Assembly (NCBI RefSeq): GCF_016591975.1
Contig: NZ_AP024169.1
Location: 1,350,001-1,414,000, forward strand
Origin: Anaeromicropila herbilytica
Lineage (GTDB): Bacteria; Bacillota; Clostridia; Lachnospirales; Lachnospiraceae
Direction: 5' to 3'
DNA length: 64,000 nt
Shown: piece after piece, positions 1 through 11,752 of the stretch
Position numbering within the stretch: the stretch's first letter is position 1
Layout of the letters: each line of letters begins with the position of its first letter
Program-made: the position numbers and the translations under genes
The notes under the pieces: generated by a model
Told to the model about the DNA's origin: nothing
Database searches by the model: none
The model's input: only the letters and a program-made list of their open reading frames with translations

Positions 1-108
1 AGACATCCGTATTTTTGATTCAACTCAAAAATATAACTATAATTACAAGTTAATCGAAGATTAACTTTAACCAAGAAGTATTTCGTCACGCTAGACGAAA
101 GAAAAACT
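1..108 (+). other. rRNA operon spacer upstream of 23S
   Basis: This is the 3' part of the transcribed spacer before the 23S gene. It holds two short perfect hairpins, one of 7 bp with a GAA loop near 49-65 and one with arms TTTCGTC/GACGAAA at 81-100. They are probably processing or antitermination structures. No tRNA and no 5S gene is visible here; the 16S gene must lie outside the window. Confidence 0.6.
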
Positions 109-3025
<2,917 letters not shown>

Positions 3026-3096
3026 AAAAATAAACGGATAAATAATTCATGTGTAGTTTTTAAGGTATATAATTTTAATAAATTTATTAAATATTA

Positions 3097-3125
3097 TTGA
3101 CAATTTAAACAATTTATTGTAATAT
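3097..3125 (+). promoter_or_regulatory. Promoter of tRNA-Trp
   Basis: TTGACA at 3097-3102 and TAATAT at 3120-3125 are separated by exactly 17 bases in a very AT-rich tract, 38 bases upstream of the tRNA. This suggests that the tRNA is transcribed on its own as well as by readthrough from the rRNA operon. Confidence 0.7.
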
Positions 3126-3162
3126 AAAAAAGTAGTCAAGTTAATTAAGAGCTTATATATAT

Positions 3163-3233
3163 AGGGGATTGGTCAAATGGTATGACAAGGGTCTCCAAAA
3201 CCTTTAGCGGGAGTTCGATTCTCTCATCCCCTG
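3163..3233 (+). tRNA. tRNA-Trp (anticodon CCA)
   Basis: The acceptor stem AGGGGAT pairs with ATCCCCT, with discriminator G at 3233. The anticodon stem AGGGT pairs with ACCTT around the loop CTCCAAA, giving anticodon CCA. The T arm GGGAGTTCGATTCTCTC is canonical. CCA is not encoded (CTG is followed by TTT). The G discriminator agrees with bacterial tRNA-Trp. Confidence 0.95.
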
Positions 3234-3239
3234 TTTAGA

Positions 3240-3269
3240 AGTATCATCAGAAATGATGATACTTTTTTT
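3240..3269 (+). terminator. Intrinsic terminator after tRNA-Trp
   Basis: A perfect 10-bp stem AGTATCATCA / TGATGATACT with GAAA tetraloop is followed by a run of seven T. It starts seven bases after the tRNA and closes the rRNA-tRNA transcript. Confidence 0.9.
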
Positions 3270-3382
3270 GTATTTAGATTGATTAAACTTAATATTATTG
3301 TTTAAAATGAATAAATAAAAGTATGAAAAATAACTAAAAAAACAATCTAAAACACGTAAGTCATTCAGAAAGGTAGAACATT

Positions 3383-4372
3383 ATGAAATTAGGTATAGTT
3401 GGTTTAGGAGGTATTGTGCCTCAATGTTTGGAATCGATAAAAGAGATTGAATATATCGAATGCGTAGCGATATGTGTTAGAGAACCTAAAGTACAATTGG
3501 CAAAAGAGGTAGCAACCAAGTATCAGTTTAATAAAGTATATACAGTATATGATGAAATGCTTATGGATGATGAGATAGACTTTGTATATATAGGCATTAT
3601 TAATAGTCTACATTATCAATATGCAAAGAAAGCTCTAGAATATGGAAAACATGTAATTACAGAGAAACCATTCACCTCAACAGTAGAAGAAGCAGAAGAG
3701 ATTATCAATTTAGCAATCAGAAATAAATTATTTTTATTTGAAGCTATTACGGTATTATATTCGCCAAATTATATTGCATTAAAAAAGTATATACCACAAA
3801 TCGGAGATATAAAATTAATTCAAGGAAATTTCTCACAATATTCAAGCCGATATGGTAAATATTTGAATGGTGAAGTATTACCTGCATTTGATCCTAAGCT
3901 ATCCGGGGGTGCATTATATGATATCAATATTTATAATATTCATTTTGTAGTTGGATTATTTGGGGAAGCTAAGGACGTGCTATATAATGCTAATCTAGGT
4001 TATAATGGGGTTGACACTTCTGGAATTGTAACTTTAAAGTACGATAACTTTATAGTGACGCTAATCGGAGCAAAGGATTCAAGTAGTCCTTGTCATATTA
4101 TTATACAAGGCACAAAAGGTTACATTCGTATGAACGGATCTCCAAATATCTGCGAATCGATTGATATTGTAATAGAAGATAAGATAGAAACACTTAAGAA
4201 TAACAGCCACAAGAATCATATGGTTAATGAATTTATAGCATTTGAAGAAATGTATCGTTTGAATCAATTAGATCAATGCTATGATTATCTTGCCCATAGT
4301 TTAAAAGTAATGAAGACAGCTGTAAGAGCTAGAAAAGATGCCAATATTATATTTGATGCGGACTGCATTTAG
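3383..4372 (+). CDS. Gfo/Idh/MocA family oxidoreductase
   Basis: A 329-aa NAD(P)-dependent dehydrogenase-like protein, probably acting on a sugar, inositol or related polyol. The N-terminal Rossmann fold starts with GIVGLGGIVPQ (residues 4-14), and the family signature EKPFT lies near residue 95, within ITEKPFTSTVEEAEE. The C-terminal half is the alpha/beta dimerisation and substrate domain, with LSGGALYDINIYNIH around residue 173. Length is typical of the family. An AAAGG ribosome site precedes the ATG. It is monocistronic, between the tRNA terminator and a glycosyltransferase gene. The substrate cannot be told from sequence. The family is certain. Confidence 0.9.
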   Translation: MKLGIVGLGGIVPQCLESIKEIEYIECVAICVREPKVQLAKEVATKYQFNKVYTVYDEMLMDDEIDFVYIGIINSLHYQYAKKALEYGKHVITEKPFTSTVEEAEEIINLAIRNKLFLFEAITVLYSPNYIALKKYIPQIGDIKLIQGNFSQYSSRYGKYLNGEVLPAFDPKLSGGALYDINIYNIHFVVGLFGEAKDVLYNANLGYNGVDTSGIVTLKYDNFIVTLIGAKDSSSPCHIIIQGTKGYIRMNGSPNICESIDIVIEDKIETLKNNSHKNHMVNEFIAFEEMYRLNQLDQCYDYLAHSLKVMKTAVRARKDANIIFDADCI

Positions 4373-4393
4373 GATAATGAGTGGAAGAAAAGT

Positions 4394-4438
4394 GATTTCA
4401 CTCTCAACGTTTTTGATTTTATCCTTGCAAGCAACCGA
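4394..4438 (+). repeat. Degenerate copy of dispersed hairpin repeat
   Basis: The segment TTTCACTCTCAACGTTT, then GATTTTATCC-TTGCAAGCAA, matches the copies at 21100-21147 and 33506-33544 in order and spacing. The right arm is eroded (ACCGAAATTA instead of GTRAAATCAC), so this copy no longer forms the full stem. It lies just past the stop of the oxidoreductase gene. Confidence 0.55.
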
Positions 4439-4583
4439 AATTAATGTATTAGATTATGTAAAAATTTTGTGAACTCTATTCCATTTATTGTATTAAGTAG
4501 TATAATAAGTAGATTGTCATATTTAAAGTATAAATATATGCATATGGTAATATACGTTTTAAGATAATTGGAGGAAGTCACAT

Positions 4584-5903
4584 ATGAAATCAATTGGAAT
4601 TGTAATATGTAATTACAATAAGAAAAAAGCAGTACTTGATTGTATTGAATCGGTATTAGAATCTAGATTCCAGGATTTTGATATCTATGTAGTAGATAAT
4701 GCTTCCTCGGATGGTTCTGCAGAGGCTATTAAAGAAAAATATAATAATAAGGTAAGAGTAATAGAAAATAGTAGAAATCTTGGTGGAAGTGGTGGTTTTA
4801 ATACCGGTCTTCGTATTGCAATAGAACAAGGGTATAAATATTTGGTATGTCTAGATAATGATGTACTAGTAGATGAAAATGCAATATATGAGTTATACTC
4901 CTTTTTAGAATCGCATGATGAAGTTGGAATGGTTGGATCAAGAGTTTATCACATGGAGGAACCAGATTATGTTCAGCAGTTTGGACTTAACATAGATTTC
5001 AAGCAATTCTGTTTAGATACCTTGTATGAGAATCATATTGAAGATGGTAGTATACCAGAAATATTATATTGTGATGCAGTTGCAACCTGTTGTATGATGG
5101 CAAGATCTGCTGTTATTAGAGAAATCGGTGTCATGCCAGAAGAAAATTTTATCTATTGGGATGATATAGAATGGGGTTATCTATGTAATAGGGCAGGATA
5201 TAAGGTAGCTGTTTATGGTGCCTCAAAGGTTCTTCATACGATGGGAGCTAAAAAAGTGAGTGAGAATACATTTGCAACTTATTATATGTGGAGAAATTGG
5301 ATTCGATTTTTTATTAAATATACAACTAATGATGATATAGAAAGGATGAGCCTTGAATTATTAAGAGGTGTTTTCTATGCATTATACGATTGTTCTTATA
5401 GAGAGGAACACAAGTTGAAAGAAACTATTACTTATGCTTTTTCAGATGCTATGAATGGTATTACAGGGATAGCAGATGAGGATAAAATATTTATTGCAGA
5501 TAGGATAGAGGATAGACTTGGACATTTAATAAAAGAAAAAGATAGTATATACATAGATTGGGAAAGTTACAATGGAAATCGAGACCAAGTGGTACGCTAT
5601 ATTAAAGGCTTCAATTCTGATATTAAGATAATAGATAATATTGATGAGAATTCAAATATAACTAAAATAATGGTATGTGAAAGCATATTTCATAACCAGA
5701 AACTAGATAATGTACATATGAACAACTTGATATTTCTAGATCGTTTTGGAAACTCTATCATTACAGAAGAAGATCGAATATTTGCTAATAATTATGAATT
5801 AAGTATGGAATTTTTTATTTATACAGAGCAGCCTATCTTTTTATATAAATGTAAACAATTAAGGAATAAGATTAGTGAAAATAATCCGCACAGGTACGTA
5901 TGA
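4584..5903 (+). CDS. GT2 family glycosyltransferase
   Basis: A 439-aa protein whose first 230 residues are a GT-A fold glycosyltransferase of family 2, resembling rhamnosyl- or galactofuranosyltransferases of surface polysaccharide synthesis. It begins IGIVICNYNKK, then VVDNASSDGS (nucleotide-sugar site) and CLDNDV with the DxD-type metal site near residue 94. ECR-like acidic motif WDDIEWGY lies near 195. The C-terminal 190 residues have no motif I recognise. There are no membrane segments, so it acts in the cytosol. The ribosome site is GGAGG. It may be cotranscribed with surE, 60 bases downstream. The sugar is unknown. Confidence 0.85.
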   Translation: MKSIGIVICNYNKKKAVLDCIESVLESRFQDFDIYVVDNASSDGSAEAIKEKYNNKVRVIENSRNLGGSGGFNTGLRIAIEQGYKYLVCLDNDVLVDENAIYELYSFLESHDEVGMVGSRVYHMEEPDYVQQFGLNIDFKQFCLDTLYENHIEDGSIPEILYCDAVATCCMMARSAVIREIGVMPEENFIYWDDIEWGYLCNRAGYKVAVYGASKVLHTMGAKKVSENTFATYYMWRNWIRFFIKYTTNDDIERMSLELLRGVFYALYDCSYREEHKLKETITYAFSDAMNGITGIADEDKIFIADRIEDRLGHLIKEKDSIYIDWESYNGNRDQVVRYIKGFNSDIKIIDNIDENSNITKIMVCESIFHNQKLDNVHMNNLIFLDRFGNSIITEEDRIFANNYELSMEFFIYTEQPIFLYKCKQLRNKISENNPHRYV

Positions 5904-5963
5904 CATTAAACATATGATTAGTGAGTAATCTAAGGTTGAATTAGGAAAAAGGAGGTAATAGAC

Positions 5964-6719
5964 ATGACTATATTATTAACCAACGATGATGGAATATTTG
6001 CAGAGGGTATTATGACATTAGCGAAAATCGTACAAGGAATGGGAGATATCTATGTAGTTGCACCAAGTAGACAAAGAAGTGCTGCATCACATGGAATAAC
6101 AGTATATGAACCATTAGTTGTGAAAGAAGTCGAATACCCTGTGCTAGTTAAGAAAGCTTATAGTGTGAGCGGAAAACCTGCGGATTGTGTTAAGGTAGCG
6201 CTTGAAGATTTGGTTGATGTTAAGCCTGATATTATTCTATCTGGAATTAATGCAGGATGCAATTTTGGAATTGACGTACTTTATTCAGGAACAGTTTCAG
6301 CAGCAATGGAAGGAATGCTTTATGGAATCCCTTCTTTTGCTTTATCTTTGGATGGAATTAATTTTGATATCTGCAATCAATATCTTAAAAGTCTAATCGA
6401 GAGATTAATGAAACACGATATTGGTGAAAAAAATCTCTGGAATATTAATATTCCATCATGTGAACTATCAGAATATAAAGGAAATGCATATGCAGCTCTT
6501 TCTGGTCACACTCAGTTTCCATATCGATTTAAAAAGTTTCAGGTAAATAATGACGAATGGTATTATTTTCCTAAGAGTGAAGCAGTTGGTGCACTAGAGG
6601 AAAATAGCGATGTTGATATGGTAAAAAAGGGATATATAGCAGTTACATTATTAACGGTTAATCTTGAAGATAAGGAGAGTATTGCTGGAATAATCGGAGA
6701 TGAATTAAATGGAGATTGA
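5964..6719 (+). CDS. surE: 5'-nucleotidase SurE
   Basis: A 251-aa stationary-phase survival protein that removes phosphate from nucleoside monophosphates in the cytosol, with divalent metal. The signature N-terminus ILLTNDDGIFAEGI carries the Asp-Asp metal pair (residues 8-9), APSRQRSAASHGIT carries the conserved Ser, and LSGINAGCN carries the Asn ligand. VSGKPADCV is the usual family segment. Length matches SurE. AAGGAGGT precedes the ATG. The gene ends before a strong bidirectional terminator shared with a convergent gene. Confidence 0.96.
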   Translation: MTILLTNDDGIFAEGIMTLAKIVQGMGDIYVVAPSRQRSAASHGITVYEPLVVKEVEYPVLVKKAYSVSGKPADCVKVALEDLVDVKPDIILSGINAGCNFGIDVLYSGTVSAAMEGMLYGIPSFALSLDGINFDICNQYLKSLIERLMKHDIGEKNLWNINIPSCELSEYKGNAYAALSGHTQFPYRFKKFQVNNDEWYYFPKSEAVGALEENSDVDMVKKGYIAVTLLTVNLEDKESIAGIIGDELNGD

Positions 6720-6801
6720 TTGAAAATAAATTGATAATTAATTGAATTTTCTTAGAAAATTAAAAAAATAATAATAGCAAGTATTTCTTAGTTGAAAAAT
6801 T

Positions 6802-6845
6802 GAGGAAGGAAAAGTGAAACAATGTTCACTTTTCCTTCCTCTTTT
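6802..6845. terminator. Bidirectional terminator between surE and merR
   Basis: A perfect 17-bp stem (GAGGAAGGAAAAGTGAA and its complement) around the loop ACAATG, with TTTT on the plus side and AATTTTTC-type flank on the minus side. It lies between two convergent genes and can serve both. Confidence 0.88.
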
Positions 6846-6858
6846 AAGTTCTTTATTA

Positions 6859-7566
6859 TTATAACTCAATAGTATTTATCGCAATTGTAATAAAATAGAA
6901 GTTTTGGTCAAGCTGATATTTTAATAAAAGATCAGTAATAGAACAATGAATTAGTACGGACGCGATATAATCTTTAGAAGGTACGGCCTCTAGAATGTTA
7001 ATTACTTCTCCAGATTCAATAAGAGTTGACTCCCACATACTCTTAAAAAAATCTATAGATAGATAGCCTCTAAGTTCTTCAGCGAAAAGTGATATGACAG
7101 AGTTATATTCCTTATTTATTAAGTGAGTAGTCATTTGATAGCTTATTTCTTTCATTTCTTGAATTTGTTTCAGTTCTTCGTCGGAATTTATAGATGCTAT
7201 AGTAGAATTTTCGTTAGTATCAGTAATGTGGCTTTGAAATGAGGTATGATCTACAGATTCTAATCTATTGATTAATTCAGTATCTTTTTCAATTTGATGT
7301 ACTAATTGGCGCTTTCTCTTTTTTAATGCTTGCAAAATATCTTTTTCGTCTAATAATTCTTTGATATCAGTTAAAGATAAATCAAGAGAGCGCAACAGCA
7401 GAATCTTATGTATCTTAACAACTTCGCTTTCCCGGTATCTGCGAGGAGCGTGTTCAGTAATACGATCACTTATAATTAACCCTTTTTCTTCATAAAACCT
7501 TAGGGTCCTTGAGGTAGTATGTAGTTTTTTACAAACAGCTGATATTGGAATAAAAGTATCGGACAT
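6859..7566 (-). CDS. MerR-type regulator with DUF3887-like sensor domain
   Basis: A 235-aa regulator. Residues 6-75 are a MerR winged helix (FIPISAVCKKLHTTSRTLRFYEEKGLI, then RRYRESEVVKIHKIL). A helical linker follows to about residue 110. The last 95 residues (YNSVISLFAEELRGYLSIDFF, then GEVINILEAV) resemble DUF3887, a small fold usually found in secreted proteins, here as the likely ligand pocket. It is the diverged partner of the next gene, transcribed away from it. AAGGAGA precedes the ATG. A 12-base direct repeat AATCAATTCTGA (7592 and 7623) lies in its upstream region. The DNA-binding half is sure; the C-terminal assignment is by eye. Confidence 0.85.
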   Translation of the reverse strand: MSDTFIPISAVCKKLHTTSRTLRFYEEKGLIISDRITEHAPRRYRESEVVKIHKILLLRSLDLSLTDIKELLDEKDILQALKKRKRQLVHQIEKDTELINRLESVDHTSFQSHITDTNENSTIASINSDEELKQIQEMKEISYQMTTHLINKEYNSVISLFAEELRGYLSIDFFKSMWESTLIESGEVINILEAVPSKDYIASVLIHCSITDLLLKYQLDQNFYFITIAINTIEL

Positions 7567-7642
7567 AGTACATCTCCTTAGAATCTTTATTAATCAATTC
7601 TGAATGTAACATTTCATTTTACAATCAATTCTGATTATGTAC

Positions 7643-7673
7643 TTGACATTGACGTTACGTAAAGACGTATAAT
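7643..7673 (+). promoter_or_regulatory. MerR-type promoter with 19-bp spacer
   Basis: TTGACA (7643-7648) and TATAAT (7668-7673) are consensus boxes separated by 19 bases, the stretched spacing activated by MerR-family proteins. The spacer contains GACGTTACGTAAAGACG, with the ACGTTACGT palindrome typical of MerR drug-sensor operators. It points to the merR2/ABC exporter genes. A 16-base perfect palindrome TTCTTGAATTCAAGAA follows at 7714-7729 in the leader. Confidence 0.8.
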
Positions 7674-7861
7674 TCATTTATAATTACTGTAATTATTATA
7701 TTAATATATGTTATTCTTGAATTCAAGAAGTTAAGCTATTGTTTTTGCAAATGCTTATTAAGAATTTGGAGTCAAAAAACCTTCATAACATACACTGAGT
7801 AAACTAAATTAAGGCTTTTGACCTTCGAATCTTATTAAGCTTAAAATGTAGAGGAGGAGCT

Positions 7862-8584
7862 ATGGAGAAATTAATTTCTATTTCAGAGATAAGTAAAGAG
7901 TTAGGGATATCATCAAGAACTTTGCGTTACTATGAAGAAGAGGGGCTTGTAAATAGTATCAGAGTATCAGAGCATTCAGCTAGACTTTATACTTTTCAAG
8001 AAATAGAAAAAGTAAAAGAAATGCTGAAATTACGTTCTTTCGGCTTTAAAATAAAAGAGATTAAAGATTTGTATCGTATTAATAAAAATAACGATAACAA
8101 AAATCTATCTCTTGTTATCAAAGAACAAATTGAACAAAGACAGATCCAGTTAGATAATAACAAACAAAAGCTTCATAATATTGAAAGAGCTATTACATTG
8201 ATTCAAGAAGATGGTGAAGAAGCCCTTAATCTAAGAGAAAATGAGGGTGAGGTTATCCTTGAACAAGAAATTCAGGAAAAAATAGCAATTGAATGTACTG
8301 AATATATGATTGCAAAACAATTTCATAAATTTTATGATTATTTATCAAGTACTGGTAAAAATAAGTTCATTCCTATTAATAATTTTGTTGTGATATGGAA
8401 AGATTTATTTGAAAGATATGGCGAATTTGAAAAAATAACAGCTGTTGAAACTGTTGAAGATGAGATTACAATTCTTCTGAGATTATCCAAGTTAGATATG
8501 GAATTTCCCTTAAAATATATGTTTCACGGTAAATATATTATCGCTATTCAGATAGGAGAATTGATATTTGATATTCGAATATAA
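7862..8584 (+). CDS. Second MerR-type regulator with DUF3887-like domain
   Basis: A 240-aa paralogue of the divergent gene upstream. The MerR head (ISISEISKELGISSRTLRYYEEEGLV, then ARLYTFQEIEKVKEMLKL) spans residues 4-72; a coiled coil follows; the C-terminal part (YMIAKQFHKFYDYLSSTGKNKF, GEFEKITAVE) is the same DUF3887-like module. It starts after GAGGAGG, about 190 bases beyond a MerR-type promoter, and is followed after 61 bases by an ABC exporter gene that it probably controls together with itself. The inducer is unknown. Confidence 0.85.
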   Translation: MEKLISISEISKELGISSRTLRYYEEEGLVNSIRVSEHSARLYTFQEIEKVKEMLKLRSFGFKIKEIKDLYRINKNNDNKNLSLVIKEQIEQRQIQLDNNKQKLHNIERAITLIQEDGEEALNLRENEGEVILEQEIQEKIAIECTEYMIAKQFHKFYDYLSSTGKNKFIPINNFVVIWKDLFERYGEFEKITAVETVEDEITILLRLSKLDMEFPLKYMFHGKYIIAIQIGELIFDIRI

Positions 8585-8645
8585 GGAAATACGGGAATGG
8601 CTCGCAAAATTATTAATATAAAAATAGGAAAGGTATAAATTAAAA

Positions 8646-10346
8646 ATGAGTGAAAAAGAATTAATTCGACAGCTCTATAATAAAAATAAAATCAATTATG
8701 GATTATCAAATGTTGTATGTATCATAGCATCTTTATTAAATATAGCAAGTGCCTTTATACTAAAAGAATTGATGGATGTGGCTTCAAATGGAAGTATGAA
8801 AGAACTCTATCGTATCTTTATTTTTTGCATTTTATTTATGATTTTCTTAGCAGGTACATTATTTTTAAAAAGAATCTATGTAAATAATTATATTTATAAA
8901 GCAGTGAATCAATATAAAAACTATTCATTTCAGATGTTATTAAAAAATAGCATTAATGCATTTGATAAAGAGGTAACTGGAAAGTACATATCGATTTTTA
9001 CAAATGATATTAATTCAATTGAAACGAACTATGTTAAGGGAAATATTCTAATTGTTATGCAGATCAGTAATCTTATTGCAGGAATCGCTTCTATGGCATA
9101 TTTGAATTGGATATTAACGCTCTGTGTTTTAGGAATTAGTATGTTACCAATTTTGGTGTCTATACTATTTGGAAAGCAGTTAGAGGAAAGAGAAAAGGAA
9201 ACATCTGATAGGAACGAAGGATTTGTAGGATTGGTAAAGGATCTTATTACAGGATTTTCAGTAATTAAAAGTTTTAAAGCAGAAAAAGAAGTGTTCCATC
9301 TGTTTCGTGATAAAAACGATATTGTTGAAAATGTAAAGAATAATAAAAGAAAGACGGCAGATATGATTGTCTTATTCTCATCTGTTTCCTCCTTTATGGT
9401 TGAAGTTGTAACTTTCGTAGTAGGAGCATATCTTGCTATTCGAGGTATTATTACAGCAGGTACTGTAATTGCATTTATCCAATTACTTAACTTTGTACTT
9501 GGACCAGTTGGAGAATTAGGACCTTTATTTACCGCGAAAAATGCTTCGAAAGCCTTAATAAATAAGATGGCTGAAACAATCCGAGAAGAAGAAAAGAAAG
9601 AAAAATGTGTTGAAAAGAAACAATTTAATAGTAGCATCCAATTATCTGATGTATCATTCGAATATGAAGAAGGAAGTACCATATTAGATCATATCTCATT
9701 AGATTTTGAAAAGGGAAAAAGTTATGTAATTGTTGGAGCTAGTGGTAGTGGAAAATCAACACTGATTAATATGATCCTTGGATATCATAGTGGATATCAA
9801 GGAAAAATCATGATTGATGATATTGATTTGCAGACAATCAAAGAGAGTAATCTATATGACTTCTATTCTATCATACAGCAAAATGTATTTATCTTTGATA
9901 ATACAATTGAAAGAAATATTACAATGTTCCAGGAATTTGATCCACAACAGATCAAGGAAGCAATTGAGCGGTCAGGGTTGGCTAATTTAGTAGCAGAAAA
10001 AGGGCTCGATTATCCATGTGGTGAGAATGGAGCTTTCTTATCCGGTGGGGAAAAACAACGTATTTCAATCGCAAGAAGTCTGATTCGAAATACTCCGATT
10101 TTAATCATGGATGAAGCAACTTCTGCGCTAGACTTAGCAACTTCTCAAATGGTGGAGAATGAGATTGCAAGCTTACAGGGAATTACTCGAATTGTCATCT
10201 CACATAAGTTGAATGAAGCAATACTTAAGAAATATGATGAGATTATTGCATTGAATAATGGAAGAATTGTAGAAGAGGGAAGTTTTGATCAACTGATGAG
10301 TGAAAATGGATATTTTGCATCTCTTTACAAGATTACAAAGGGGTAA
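8646..10346 (+). CDS. ABC exporter, fused permease and ATPase
   Basis: A 566-aa half-transporter of the multidrug/peptide/lipid export type. Residues 1-310 carry six membrane segments of a type I exporter. The ATPase half has Walker A VGASGSGKST near residue 376, Q-loop IIQQNVFIF, signature LSGGEKQR, Walker B ILIMDEAT and the switch His in VISHKLNEA. It should work as a dimer in the inner membrane. It lies directly after the MerR regulator gene, suggesting drug- or peptide-induced expression. Its start lacks a strong ribosome site (AGGAAAGGT is 10 bases upstream). Confidence 0.9.
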   Translation: MSEKELIRQLYNKNKINYGLSNVVCIIASLLNIASAFILKELMDVASNGSMKELYRIFIFCILFMIFLAGTLFLKRIYVNNYIYKAVNQYKNYSFQMLLKNSINAFDKEVTGKYISIFTNDINSIETNYVKGNILIVMQISNLIAGIASMAYLNWILTLCVLGISMLPILVSILFGKQLEEREKETSDRNEGFVGLVKDLITGFSVIKSFKAEKEVFHLFRDKNDIVENVKNNKRKTADMIVLFSSVSSFMVEVVTFVVGAYLAIRGIITAGTVIAFIQLLNFVLGPVGELGPLFTAKNASKALINKMAETIREEEKKEKCVEKKQFNSSIQLSDVSFEYEEGSTILDHISLDFEKGKSYVIVGASGSGKSTLINMILGYHSGYQGKIMIDDIDLQTIKESNLYDFYSIIQQNVFIFDNTIERNITMFQEFDPQQIKEAIERSGLANLVAEKGLDYPCGENGAFLSGGEKQRISIARSLIRNTPILIMDEATSALDLATSQMVENEIASLQGITRIVISHKLNEAILKKYDEIIALNNGRIVEEGSFDQLMSENGYFASLYKITKG

Positions 10347-10417
10347 TAATATACACAATTTAAACTATGAATGACTTTTGACACTCTACTCGATACAGCA
10401 AAAAAGTAACTTTAGAA

Positions 10418-10461
10418 AAAAATAACACAAGGAGGCACTGAAAATCTTCCTTGTGTATTTT
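10418..10461. terminator. Bidirectional terminator, ABC exporter / kinase
   Basis: The arms ACACAAGGA and TCCTTGTGT form a stem, extended by AAAAT/ATTTT with one bulge, around a 14-base loop. It is between two convergent genes. Confidence 0.7.
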
Positions 10462-10466
10462 GATTT

Positions 10467-11426
10467 TCAGAAATGTATTAGTTTTTCTACCGAATCTTTT
10501 AATTGTTCTTTTGCCCAGTTTCTTTGTGAGTCATCCGAATAATGCCTATAATCGCATTCTGTAATCATAATTGTATATAGATATATATCGTATAGACATC
10601 GTCTTATCATGGCAGATTCGTCATTTGGAATGTCTCCATAACCTTTTAAGAAGCCATCACTATTTATATGATTACGGAAAAAATATTCCATAAGAGGATC
10701 AGCCCACATCGCTCTCTCAAAATCAATAATACCTATAATCTTATTATCCTCTACGAATACATTACCTTCCCATAGATCCCAGTGTACTAATTTGGGTTTT
10801 GTTACCTCCTTTAAAGCGTAGGAATAGTGCTTCACAGTTTGATAAAGTGAGTCATAATCATATCCTAGATCAGTATTCTTATTCTTGGCATCATCAAGAA
10901 TATTTTTTAACATACATAAAAATACTGTCATCCAGTCTGAACCATGATAATTCTTTTTCGAGTAGATACCAAAAGTATCGTTTGAAATAATATTTATCAT
11001 ATGATTATATTCACCTAGTTGATAATCAATATGATACTGTTTATCTTGGCTAAGAGAATTGCGAATTGAACTGTAAGTAACACCGTGTAATTTCTCCATA
11101 ATAAAGTAATCTGCATTGCAAATGGAATGGGTATCATCATAACAATAGATATATGGAACTGGAACAGTTGTCGTTTCTTTTACCAATCTCATACTTTCCA
11201 CTTCTGTTCTCATAAGATCTATTTCATAGGATAGAATCTCTGCATCTAAAGGAGGTGCAATCTTTAATATTACTTCTTGATCATTTGATAAAGTAATATC
11301 ATAGGCTACATTGAAGAAGCCTTCTTTTAATTCAGCTATGTTGATTATAGTAAGATCAGGAAAAGATGCATTTATCATTTGAATCAGAATATCCCTAGGT
11401 TGCTTGTTTTTAGTCTTACTTTCCAT
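10467..11426 (-). CDS. APH-fold small-molecule kinase
   Basis: A 319-aa protein of the aminoglycoside/choline phosphotransferase fold. The catalytic loop HWDLWEGNVFV has the Brenner-type H-x-D-x4-N, and IIGIIDFERAMWADP supplies the DFG-equivalent Asp. The N-lobe has EVILKIAPP with the ATP-binding Lys. The family includes antibiotic kinases and housekeeping kinases of choline, homoserine or sugars; nothing here fixes the substrate. Signature AAATACCTCC on the plus strand is the ribosome site (GGAGGTATTT). It is a single gene on the minus strand. Confidence 0.82.
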   Translation of the reverse strand: MESKTKNKQPRDILIQMINASFPDLTIINIAELKEGFFNVAYDITLSNDQEVILKIAPPLDAEILSYEIDLMRTEVESMRLVKETTTVPVPYIYCYDDTHSICNADYFIMEKLHGVTYSSIRNSLSQDKQYHIDYQLGEYNHMINIISNDTFGIYSKKNYHGSDWMTVFLCMLKNILDDAKNKNTDLGYDYDSLYQTVKHYSYALKEVTKPKLVHWDLWEGNVFVEDNKIIGIIDFERAMWADPLMEYFFRNHINSDGFLKGYGDIPNDESAMIRRCLYDIYLYTIMITECDYRHYSDDSQRNWAKEQLKDSVEKLIHF

Positions 11427-11752
11427 TATAAATACCTCCGTATGAGTTTTTAAGAATCGTGCATGATAAAGCCTATATCTAGTATTCGGGGACTGTTATA
11501 TCTATTATGAATAAAACGCCAAATTCCCATGCTAATTTCTTTTCCTACTATTAATATAAATTTGGCATAAGAATTCGATCTGTTAATTCTATTATAAAAG
11601 TTACAAGATAAATAAAAATGTAATATGTTACACATCAAATGTAGATACTTATATCTCTAATTCTTACTTTGATTGAATCTTATTTTGTAGTGTTTTTATA
11701 GAGAATTGAATGATACAATATAGGTAATGTCTGGAAGAAGGAGATAGTAATC
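11427..11752. other. Divergent intergenic region
   Basis: About 325 bases separating the divergent kinase gene and the response-regulator gene. I see AT-rich promoter-like sequence (TACAAT at about 11713, 40 bases before the regulator start) but no strong palindrome. A 62-codon minus-strand frame here has no ribosome site and no recognisable content and is not called. Confidence 0.5.

Noticed and set aside
3026..3162. A 5S rRNA gene after the 23S
   Set aside because: The sequence has none of the 5S landmarks and instead holds a clear tRNA promoter.
9029..9682. A 217-codon minus-strand frame
   Set aside because: It is the shadow of the ABC exporter; it has no start signals, and its composition is the complement of a real gene.
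11450..11638. A 62-codon minus-strand frame
   Set aside because: It has no ribosome site and no family features, and it is in an AT-rich gap.
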